A DNA stretch of 64,000 bases from assembly GCA_022457065.1 (NCBI GenBank), contig JAJGBQ010000002.1:248001-312000 (forward strand), read 5' to 3'. The position numbers and the translations under genes were made by a program. Every line of letters begins with the position of its first letter. Position 1 is the first letter of the stretch. The notes under the pieces are model-generated. The model made no database searches. It saw only the letters and a program-made list of their open reading frames with translations, and was not told the DNA's origin. Source of the stretch: Curvularia sp. ZM96 (taxonomy: Eukaryota > Ascomycota > Dothideomycetes > Pleosporales > Pleosporaceae). Positions 30,744 to 40,385 of this stretch are shown here, piece by piece.

Positions 30744-32997
30744 ATGGAAGGTTTACGAATCCTTTCCCTAGGTACATCAGCATATCGAACTGTTAGAGAT
30801 TCGACTGACGATAGTCATAACTTAGATGGAGGCGGAGTTAGATGCCTAAGTACCCTTATCATCTTGGGGTCGATTATGCGAAATGTCGTACATAACAATC
30901 CAGAAAAGGGAAGCCTCGATGGTGTGCGCCCATGCGAATATTTTGATTTCATAACAGGCGCTGGTATGGGAGGGTAAGGCCGTATGAAGACTGTTGGTTC
31001 AATACGGAAAGTTAAGTTATCTGACTAGCATCATCGCATTCCTGCTTGGTCGCCTCAGACTTACCATTTCCGAATGCTTGGTAGAATATCGAAATCTTTC
31101 ATCGCTTATACTTCGAGACGGGAGCCCTGTTCCTCCCCTCTTTGATAATAAAAAGCTGGCTGAAGTGGCGCACAGGATCGTCCAGAAGTATTCTCCTACG
31201 CAACAAACCCTATGCGATTCAAATGTTGATCGCGGCGCTAAAACGTATGTAACCGCTTTGAATCTCTCTTTGTGCTCTATTATACTTAAACATCATTAGG
31301 TTTGCATACGCCGTTCAAACCAATGGACAGCGATATTGCTTCAGAACTTATAGAGCAGATAAACACGACCTTTCCTTGGAGGACATGGATCCGAATGGAA
31401 TATTACTCCGTGACACATTCTCAGCGATCGTGGCTGCCAAAGGATTGTTTGAAGACGAGATTCTGAAGGGTCCATTGCACAGTATGTCTTTTTCTGATCA
31501 GCCATATCCAATAGGTTTCTCGAACCCTATAATTCCCGCACTAGAAGAGATAAGTCAGCAGTCCAAAAATGCTCCTATCGACATCATCGTTAGCATCGGG
31601 TCTGGCAAGGTGGCAAAGAAGGATATTGCAGATCTCCTGCTCTCAGCTCGTATACATCAAAGCGGGACCCAAAATCTTCTGGACTGGTGGCTCTCTATTC
31701 CTAAGGCTTTGAGATTGGTCGACGCTGTGGGACTGATGCTGTGGCTTGGTAGAGCGGTAGCAGGGAGACAAGTACAGGTATCCAAACCATCCGTCCTTTT
31801 GTGCTAGCCAGCTGATACTATCTATTCTAGGACACTCTTGATCAACTCGAGAAGGACGAAAACTTTATCAAGGCTGAGCTTGTTAGGATGAATTGCTTGG
31901 AGAAATATCACAGATTCGAAATAGACCCTGTGGAAGGTCTTGGCCCAAGCGATTTTCGAAACGTAAAGAAAGTGGCCGATATAACAAACCACTACATGCG
32001 AAAAAATACGGAAAAGGTCCAAGATTGTGCAAAGCAAATCAAAAAAAAGCGTAGGCCTATACCTGATAAGGACGAGAACGATTGGACGCGTCGATTCCTT
32101 GTTAAGGGCGCCGACCCCGACCTCAAGGATGAAGATGGTCGGCCGCCACTCTCGAGATCTGCGGAGATAGGGGATGAGGCGACAGTGATGTTGCTGCTTG
32201 AAAAAGGCGCTAATCCAGATTTCAAGGAGCAAGATGGTCGGACGCCGCTGTGGTGGGCGGCCGAAAGAGGGTATAAGGCTATTGTCGAGCTGCTGCTGGA
32301 CAAGGGCGCCAACCTGGAGTCTGAGGATAAGCACGGCCAGACACCGCTGTCGCGGGCTGCAGAGAATGGGTATGATGCAGTAGTTAAGCTGCTGCTAAAC
32401 AAGGGCGCCAACCTGGAGTCTAAGGATAAGTACGGCCAGACACCGCTATGGTGGGCTGCAGAGAATGGGCACGAGGCAGTGGTTAAGCTGCTGCTGGACA
32501 AGGGCGCCAACCTGGAGTCCAAAGACAAGTACGGCAAGACGCTGCTATGGTGGGCTGCAGAGAATGGGCGCGAGGCAGTGGTCAAGCTGTTGCTAGATAT
32601 GGGCGCCAACCTGGAATCTAAGGATAAGTACGGCCAGACGCCACTGTCGCGGGCTGCAGAGAATGGGCGCGAGTCAGTGGTTAAGCTACTGCTAGATATG
32701 GGCGCCAACCTGGAATCTAAGGATAAGTACGGCCAGACGCCACTGTCGCGGGCTGCAGAGAATGGGCGCGAGTCAGTGGTTAAGCTACTGCTAGATATGG
32801 GCGCCAACCTGGAGTCTAAGGACAAGTATGGCCAGACGCCACTGTCGCGGGCTGCAGAGAATGGGCGCGAGGCAGTAGTTAAGCTGTTGCTGGATAAGGG
32901 CGCAGATGTGGACGCAAAGGACACAAGCGGACAGACGCCGCTATTGTGGGCAGCACAGAACGGGCATATTGTAGTAGTTAAGCTGCTGCAAGCGTAA
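30744..32997 (+). CDS. patatin-like domain with altered active site fused to nine ankyrin repeats
   Basis: Five exons, 30744-30771, 30826-30973, 31017-31244, 31300-31777 and 31831-32997, give 682 aa; introns are 43-55 bp and every junction restores frame and family sequence (e.g. ILSL/DGGGVR, GAKT/FAYAVQ). The oxyanion motif reads DGGGVRC, the nucleophile motif reads GAGMGG with Gly56 where Ser is expected in GTSTGG, and the aspartate motif reads FSDQ instead of VDG. So the domain is predicted to lack hydrolase activity. From about residue 390 to the end there are nine 33-aa ankyrin repeats, units 3-8 almost identical. There is no NACHT or NB-ARC between. An upstream in-frame ATG at 30708 is possible. 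Role as a lipid or protein sensor is inference. Confidence 0.82.
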
Positions 32998-33072
32998 ACC
33001 GCTTACGTTCGCAAAGAATCGTAGCTTAATCCGTTCACTATATAAATGTATGCTGCTCATGGCGCACTAGGC

Positions 33073-33220
33073 GCAGCTTGTGATGTCGCCAATTACTAAG
33101 CCCAATATATTAGTTACCCTTGCACAACGCTATTATCTATTTAGTAAAGCGCCTTTCTAGCGGCCGTGCGCGCAGAAAAACCGAAGTGCAAGAACTGGAA
33201 ACCGATTTCGGTCACCACTA
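33073..33220 (-). repeat. right TIR of element B
   Basis: Inverted counterpart of 28300-28447, beginning about 75 bp after the stop of the patatin-ankyrin gene. Confidence 0.88.
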
Positions 33221-33881
33221 TACGGAATTTGGGCCTTTGCTATTAAGCCAACGAGGCGTTATCGTAATACAAGTGCACGAGAGATTGTGATTATGAGGCC
33301 AAAGCTGACTACCACGTGATCTTCGACTTGCTGACAAGATTCTAGGGCTTACACAGCCACAGGGTTTCGAAGCCACAAGCTTGGCGCGGTGAAAATTACG
33401 CCGTAGACGGTCCTATACTAGCCATATGCGGAAGCTGCTCGCTGGAGAAGTACCGACAGGGGTGGCGATCACGCATGGATATGAGCGCCACGCCGCACCA
33501 AGGGCTAGGATTGGCTCTGCAGCATGGCTGAAGGTTTCCTTAGTGCATACAACTTCATTACTTAGTATGGGGGTGCAATAGAGCGAGATGGAGGCTATCT
33601 GCAGTGGTGTCACAGCTGAGCTCTAGAAAAGGCGTCTTTTGCGCATCAGCGCGGATTTAACAGCAATAGCGTATTTTTTATAAGAAAAGGTGTCTACACC
33701 TATAGAAGAAGGTAAAAAGCATTGCCAATCTATGAAGAGAGTATAAAAACAGCGCGTTGATAGAGATATCGTATCCCAACGATGAAGTACCCCTCTTTTC
33801 TTGCGGCACGGTGGGATTTGCGTTACCCAGGGAGGGATGTTAGGTATTTTATTGACGCTATATCATTTTCTGAACACCCGC
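33221..33881. other. intergenic with a dispersed repeat
   Basis: At 33783-33847 there is a diverged member of the dispersed repeat (AAGTACCCCTC, GGCACGGTGGG, CAGGGAGGGATGTTAGGTA). The rest shows nothing coding; it will include the 3' UTR of the transporter gene. Confidence 0.5.
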
Positions 33882-36135
33882 CTATATTCGTGAATCGTAA
33901 TACCGACGGGAACGCGATCCTACTGGACGATGAGGAAGGCTCCCCGACGCCGCCATGGATTGTGGAGAAAGTTGATTGCCTGTGATAGGCTTCAACTGCT
34001 CATAGAACCCTACGACTGATGTCAAAGGAGCGACATGGCCGACGAAACCGACATCGTTATATCCCCTTCTCAATCGCTTCGAGCTCTTGCGTGGAAGTGA
34101 AGGTTTCAGGCTACCAGTTTGACCTTGTAGCTCGGTGGTCATAGTCGGGTAAATGATCCCACTGTAGAGTTCGATGGGATTGCCAGTATCTATGGGGTCT
34201 AGTAAAGGCGCCTCATCGGCCACCCGGCATGCAGCAGAATGTGTATCAGATTGCTGTGTTACACCAGGCAGAGCAATAGATGGTTCAGCTGCACCCTCCA
34301 CAGACACTCGCGAGCCATCGCGCCTACGGAAGAGAGCCCAGAAAAGTAAGGTTGTAACAGCCATACTTCCCGTGAGTGAGGCGTAGAATGTTACAAGGTA
34401 AGGATTGCGTGCGACTGGCGTCAATGCCATAGCACATGCCGAGCCCATACCGCCAACGAGTAGGCCAATTGCTTGGACGACAACCTTCATGGCTTTGGGA
34501 GACTGATCGTATGCATACTCTAGCGCAGTTACATACGCGAAAATCTCGCCTGCAGAAATTAGAAAATACAGTGGCGCCTGTATCCACACGTTGATCTGGT
34601 TATAGCCACAGCTCCCCGGCTGGCTGTAGCAAGGCGGAGACCGGTAGATGAATAGCTGTACCACCGTGGCGTACAGCATTGACAACGTGATGAAAGCAAA
34701 ACCGAGGGTAATCCTGCTCACCGGTTTTGGGTAGATCCGACGGCGGTGGAGAAATGGATACAAGACTTCTTGGATAAAAGGCCCGAGTACTATACAGCCG
34801 ACTTGGTTCATGGCCGGCAGCAGGTCGTTTGGTGTACCGTTAGTCTGCATCTGGCCTGCTTGGGAGATCAGATTGTTCTGCATCTGATCGAAACATACAA
34901 AGAACATGATGAATGCAAGCCTTAACAATGAATTAGCGAAAGGCCAATGCCTAGAGGCATAGGGGCTTCTTACAGAATCTGACAAGCCTGAAGACCTCGA
35001 GTAAGTTCTTCAACAAGCTGTACACTCCAAGACACTGACTTTTGGCGACGTATAAGTTGGTACGAAGGGTCTGCGTGTGCCATTTTGAAGCCATTTTGAC
35101 AAGCGCAGATGATGATCTTCAATACTTCGGGTAGAACATTTTGTTCCCGAGAAATTCTGACTGCAGCGCGTCAGCGAATAAAACTTGAAGATAAATCAGT
35201 GGTAGACTCATACTATAGTATGGCCTACCGCCAACAAGCATAATGAACGCAACCACCATGAAGCCGAATGTGAGTCCGTAGGCACCCGTAAAGCTGACGT
35301 GGGCCTCCATGTAGACGGTTGCAAACCATGAAAGCGAGCCAACGTTGCCAACCCTGCTGAAACGTAAGCCGTTCGAGGGCCTCTCTTTGAATATTCATCC
35401 CCTTTTACTTCCCAAGACTCACCAGTAGTACAGATTGTAGATATATTGCAAAGTTAGCTGATAGTCTGTAATGACTACCTCTCCCGTTTTAAGTTTCAAA
35501 ATTCGAGGTTCCGTTTGAGTTTGTTGATCAGCGATGAACGGGACCATGATCGCTCGGAAACCTCCCCCTCCAAGACCGATGAGGAACATCGCGACCGCAA
35601 GTCCCGGAACACCCCACCCACTCTCAATGAAGCTATTCACGGAACTGATGGTCAACGTAGCGCAGCCGAGGCAGTACAGCACTACACTGACAACTAGTGT
35701 GACGTAGCGTCCAAGGTAGCCATCCGCGACAACTGCGACAAAGATTGGTGCAGTATAATAGAACAAGTAAAAGGCGCAGTATACGCGCGTTGCCATAGAT
35801 TGCCCGAGGCCCAGAGCCCCAGCTGGTCGTCCTGTGTCACTATGAAGCTCGTGTTCCATGTAGTTCTCTATGCAACAGATGATCAGCGATGCTCTTTTTC
35901 CGAAAGTTTGGGGGAACAACGTACGCCACGGCGCAGTCAAACCCCAAAACGCAGCTCTTTCCCAAAATCCTACGACTGCCACGATCCAAAGTCGCCAAGG
36001 CACTTCTTCTCGTACACGCCGCAGCTCGCTATACTTGTCCAAAGACTGACTGTCACCTCGATTAGACCGCACTGCAAGCATAGCAAAGGAGCAGGATTCA
36101 TACTCATTGTTCTCTATTCTTGACGGCTTTACCAT
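33882..36135 (-). CDS. POT/PTR2-family proton-coupled peptide transporter
   Basis: Three exons, 36135-35423, 35353-35126 and 34995-33882, give 684 aa (introns of 69 and 130 bp). Exon 1 has the PTR signature region: ENYMEHELHSDTGRPAGALG, FYLFYYTAPIFVAVVADGYL and GRYVTL; the exon 1-2 junction restores the typical YYWVGNVGSLS. Exon 2 ends in GNKMFYPK. Exon 3 holds the second transmembrane half (QMQNNLISQAGQM, AGEIFAYVTALEYAYDQSP) and a long hydrophilic C-terminal tail. About twelve hydrophobic segments are expected. It would import di- and tripeptides with protons across the plasma membrane. The central cytoplasmic loop between exons 2 and 3 is unusually short, so the second intron may be mis-sized. 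Ordinary housekeeping-type gene between two transposon-rich blocks. Confidence 0.85.
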
Positions 36136-36836
36136 ACTGACTACTTTGTTTGAGCATAAATACCGAAAAAAAGCTCAAAAGTCAGACTAACAATACCCGC
36201 CCGCAAGATCAGGGTCCCTTTTAGTACTCTCAGGGTCAAGGCAAAAATTCTTCTAGTCACTTGCTAATGTACCAAGTATCCACTACACCCGGAAGAATTG
36301 CTCTCCTACCCTCGGCTGATAGGTTCAAGTTTTATCCTCTCCCTGCAAACGGATGACATATGTGGTGAGCAGTCACTAACCCTACAAAAGCATGAGCGAA
36401 GCGCCCTACGCAGCGGTTCATAAGCGTCACACCACTTGCGAAAAACTCACTTAAGAGTCAGCAGGTTGCAGACCATGCTGAGTCATGCATGTATCTGTAC
36501 CGAGTGACTTGGGATACGATCGACAAACCACTCGTCCAAGTAAGCCGAGTGCGCCAGCTCGGTAGCAATGCTGACGTGACTCCACTACCGCTGACCCAAT
36601 ATCTGGTGGGAACAAGCATGCAATAGTGCAGCGCCACCTCGCATCTCGACCTACACTACCTATGGAGCTAAAGGAGCTGGGTCGCGCTTGTGATCTTGTA
36701 GTCTTGGTTCAAGCTCCTGTAACGTTATTTCGCGTATCGATGTACACGGCAAGAATGAGGCGAGAGTATTTCATTGCACCGACAAGGATTGACTTCTAAT
36801 GGGCTTCGGTCAAGGGCGGTTCTATTTCTCGTTATA
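36136..36836. other. intergenic upstream of the peptide transporter
   Basis: No supported coding region or repeat. Holds the transporter promoter. Confidence 0.5.
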
Positions 36837-37114
36837 CACTCTCATGCACTTGCAGCTTCCGGTTTCTGTAAGCAGACGACCTTTAATCCCACGCTAAGCC
36901 TCTATCGCTTAGTGGTAATCTTACCCAGATAGTACTAGTTTCTACCAGCAATGCCATGGGTCGATCTGCTTTCAGACGCTCAGACCAATCAATGTGTCAT
37001 ATCTATAGAGCCTAAGACTTTTCCAGACAAGCGTATGCCAGGCGGATCCATGTCCCGCGTGGGATGACAAGTAAGCCGCGTGTGCAAAGCGGAAGCTGCA
37101 AATGCATGAGAGTG
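36837..37114. mobile_element. 278-bp MITE with the same ends as TIR element A
   Basis: Ends CACTCTCATGCACTTGCAG (left) and CACTCTCATGCATTTGCAG (right, other strand), each next to TA (36835-36836; 37115-37116). The interior is short and non-coding. The right arm follows element A for about 60 bp (through a CATCCCACGC word). A related copy in the opposite orientation lies at 62139-62406. Confidence 0.85.
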
Positions 37115-37959
37115 TAAGCTCAAAGAGGCCGAGACGGCCGTTGCTTTCGATCGTGCACACTGTCGCCAGTGGATGGTTAAACAGCTGTGGTTGCGGCCGC
37201 CATAAAGGGCACCAAAGTTCCTAAGTTTAGTGCCCTTTCTATACATGGCTGGTTATGTACTCTAATGAGACATAAGCTGATGTGAACCCCTAACACAGGC
37301 TTTCCTAGGCACTGGCATGAAGTGCTTAGCCCTCATCTAGCTAGGAAATCATCGGATTTGGAATTTGTGATTCCTACAAAGTGGTATGACAGAGCCTACT
37401 GCCAAGTGTGCGAGAAGAATGCAACGATAAGGCTGAGGGTAAAGTGATGACGATAAAATATGCGATGTTATGCACGCAATAAATATGCGCTTTGACCTGG
37501 CACATTCAGCTGTGCCACTTGCACCGAACTATGTAAGTACCAAGTTATGACTACTTGTATTCTCGTGAAAACTAGATCTGTAAAGGGGAACACTATTTTA
37601 TCCTTTCGTTGTTAACTTCACTTTGCTAGTTCCAGCTCCCCTTCTGTGATGTTGGCGGTCGTTTTATCTTCAGTCGGTCTTGTCAAAGCAAAAGCACTGG
37701 TCTAACGTTAATCCCTGCGACCCAGGACGCACCCCGTCGCGAGGTACTTTGAGATCAACCAATTATAGTTTTTTGAGAACGTACAATATCCTGTGAATAG
37801 TTTCTTGGCCTACTTTACCCTGATTTTGTGCCTCAAGCTACAAAAATTACACCGTTGTTGACGCCTTCACGCAGTAGAGCCACCAGTTGTGCCAGAATCC
37901 AATCCTATGCTACACAGCATGGCGCTTGACCCCTACGAATACATTGAGGTGATAAACTA
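37115..37959. other. intergenic, no supported gene
   Basis: Nothing recognisable between the MITE and the pogo-type element. Confidence 0.5.
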
Positions 37960-38050
37960 CTCGGGCCCAACGGCTGCTGTAGCAGAATTTCAATGAAATT
38001 GCCCGTGCTCCGCACGGGCCTATCACCTCAACGATAATGATCACCTCAAT
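37960..38050 (+). repeat. left TIR of the pogo-type element, with hairpin
   Basis: Identical in inverted orientation to 45947-46037. The hairpin GCCCGTGCTCCGCACGGGC lies centrally, followed by two CACCTCAA-containing words. Confidence 0.92.
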
Positions 38051-38147
38051 GATAACAATATATTTCAATCGTAAATTCAAGCCAAATAGATATAAAAATA
38101 TGATCTTTTTAATTCCAGGAATCGAAGATATATTATCAAAGCACTCT

Positions 38148-40196
38148 CTAGTCAGATGTTATCGAAATTGGACTATTGCAGTAGCTGCTATCGTCGCTGT
38201 CGTCGCTATTGCTTGTATCAATTTTACCATCCACCATAGCTTTGTAAGCCTTTTTGATAGTAGTATCGACATCAATACACGACTCTGTAGAAGTAGATTC
38301 TGCGCAATCTTCTTGAGTATACTGAGTAAAGCGTTCTAGGTCCTGTGACAGCGTGGTGGATGGTGAAGCTGCAATGAGATGGTGGCTCGTGAGTTTCGTA
38401 TATGGATCGACAAGTTGACGAACATTATACGCCACCCACATAGCTGGCGTACGATCTGTTGTTATAGTGCCCTCACGATACTTAGAGCTGCTATCTTGAA
38501 GTATCCATTCCCACTTTATTAAGGCCTTAGTGTTGTAGTTGTTATCGTCAGCGTTTATGTGTTGCCAGCGCGCAACATTGCGCTGCGTTGTGATACCGCC
38601 CGCTATACGCTTAGTATATTTACGGCCAAAGTTCCGTATAGTTGGGAAGATACGTCTCCATTTATTGAAAATAATTGTAGCCTCACGAAGTCGTTTCGTA
38701 GCTATTTCCACCTCAAGACGAGCAAGGTTATTAACCTGGCGCTGCTGCACCATCTGCCGCGCGTCTTCGGCGTATATTACGCCACCTTTACTCTCTACAA
38801 TCCGCTTCTTACGACGTCTTCGCTCCTCCTTGGCAAGGATAGCAGCCTCAGTTCTGTGCAGCTCACGCTTGAAGCCCTCGGCGTTGCGGGCAAGAGCTGA
38901 GACGCCACGAAGGTGACGGATCACATTAGCCGCGACCTGACGAGGGAGGTGTTGATGGATCACGGCGCGAACAAACGGCTCTTGTAACTCGATCTGTCGT
39001 ACTGTTTTTGGTGTATGCCAAGTAGCGTCGCTAGGCTTAGGATCCTCAGGTTCTGGTGTTGCACCTTGTGGTTGAGGCCGCCGCACTAGCTGTGCCGTCT
39101 CTAGGTCGATCTTAACACGGTGAAAGCGTCGCATAGGCGCTCGAGATGGCGATGAGATGAGTGGAGGCGGCGAGGATATATCAAGAGGTGTACCGGCGCG
39201 CTGTACAAGCGGTAGTGGTGGTGTAGCTGAGCGGTCACTATTGCTAGAGTAGCAACTTTCTTGGGTGCGAAGATGCGCTAACACGATGTCAGGTTTGTAC
39301 GGCATTATGCCTGTACGGCGCCAACCTGAGCAGATTGTAGACTTTGTAAACGTCAAGCACCGGATCTCTGCTATTGTAGCCATAAAGTCGGCCTTGTTGA
39401 TGTCGCGCGAGCCTGTACGAGAGGCGTACTCAAGCGTCTTGCCGTGATACCACTTAAGCGGTTGAAAGCAACCCACATCTAGAGGCTGGAGGAGGTGGGT
39501 TGTATGAGGTGGGAGGGCAAAGAGCTGTATCTTGTTGTCTTCAGCAAACTGACAAAACTGCTTCGTATAGTGAGATTTATGCCCATCTATTAGCAACAAG
39601 CGCCAAGCTCTATGGCGACTACGGCTTGTCACCTTGTTAAAGTGTTGAATCCAGGCATACGCAAGTTTGTCGTTGCTATATCCACTATCGGACACGCCTA
39701 CAAGATACCTATCAGGTAGATCCACGATCCAATGCTCCATCACAGTAGCAGCTTTGACGATAATAAGAGGTGGAATAACCTCGCCTGTGGCCCGGATACA
39801 CTCAACAAGGGTGATAAGCTCGCGATTGTTGGCGTTGTGGATAAAGACCGTACGTCCATTTTTGGTGTATAAGTACTGCTCTTTTGCAACACCAATACGG
39901 CAGCCTGTCTCATCCATATTATATATATCTTCAGGCAAGATACCGCGCTCGTCGATAAGGTTTTTAAGCCTAGTATACCAGTCAAGGAGCGCTGCTGGCT
40001 CCTGGGCAAGCTTACGCTGTACCTCAATTGACTTTGCCTTTACACGTCTATATTTTGGGTGCCTTGCGAGCCATCGTCGTGACTAAAGCTTGCCAACCTT
40101 AGGTGCAACTTCATCTAGTCCTGTATACGCATCCTCAAGGAGTGAGTTTGCCTGTTGCTTAACTAGTCCACGATGAATACTAAAGCCAATATTATC
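38148..40196 (-). pseudogene. pogo-type transposase, C-terminal part (separated by copia)
   Basis: This is the larger part of a DDE_1 transposase. It joins in frame to the N-terminal part at 45609-45865 when the copia element and one TTATC copy are removed. DDE motifs: YNMDETGCRIG, LLIDGHKSHYT and LLQPLDVGCFQPLK. The tail is acidic and serine-rich (NSDDSDDSS). One in-frame TAG at 40083-40085 falls where a tryptophan (TGG) would be expected ahead of RRWLARHP, a G to A change that is CpA to TpA on the other strand. So it was probably dead even before, or independently of, the copia insertion. Confidence 0.88.
40192..40196. repeat. 5-bp target duplication TTATC (left) of the copia element
   Basis: The same TTATC follows the right LTR at 45609-45613. 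Confidence 0.9.
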
Positions 40197-40323
40197 TGTA
40201 AGCCCAGAAGTACCATGTATGGTCACGTGGTTACTCACTGACTAATAACACTGTATTTAAACTTGCTCCTATCATGATACACACAATAATACACAATACT
40301 TCCTACAACCTCAACTGCTTACA
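40197..40323 (+). repeat. 5' LTR of the copia element
   Basis: 127 bp, starts TG and ends CA, identical to 45482-45608. Unusually short for an LTR. Confidence 0.95.
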
Positions 40324-40337
40324 GTTATGAGCCCGGC
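40324..40337 (+). promoter_or_regulatory. primer binding site: half initiator-tRNA type
   Basis: GTTATGAGCCCGGC follows the LTR without a gap. It is complementary to the anticodon-loop side of initiator methionine tRNA (GGGCTCATAAC), the half-tRNA priming known from Drosophila copia, rather than to the tRNA 3' end. Confidence 0.65.
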
Positions 40338-40385
40338 CTAATCCGCATACTGCAATCAATTAACTACCAACCCACCCATACTATC

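Larger units (their letters stand above)
28300..33220. mobile_element. TIR element B: TA-flanked, carries a divergent patatin gene pair
   Basis: Left end CAGTGGTAACCGAAATC and right end (read inward from 33220) TAGTGGTGACCGAAATC are each preceded by TA (28298-28299; 33221-33222). The inverted repeats are about 148 bp long and about 95% identical (28300-28447; 33073-33220). Inside are two patatin-type genes in head-to-head orientation and an ankyrin remnant next to the left arm; no transposase. Ends starting CAGT and TA duplications fit the pogo/Tc1 superfamily. Confidence 0.78.

Noticed and set aside
31992..32924. 310-codon minus-strand open frame with Ser-rich repeats
   Set aside because: Antisense of the ankyrin array; the 99-bp period keeps the frame open.
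8219..33220. Interpretation of the region as part of a Starship giant element
   Set aside because: No DUF3435-type tyrosine recombinase is visible in the window, and the bordering repeats are TA-flanked TIRs, which Starships lack; a larger element extending beyond the window cannot be excluded.
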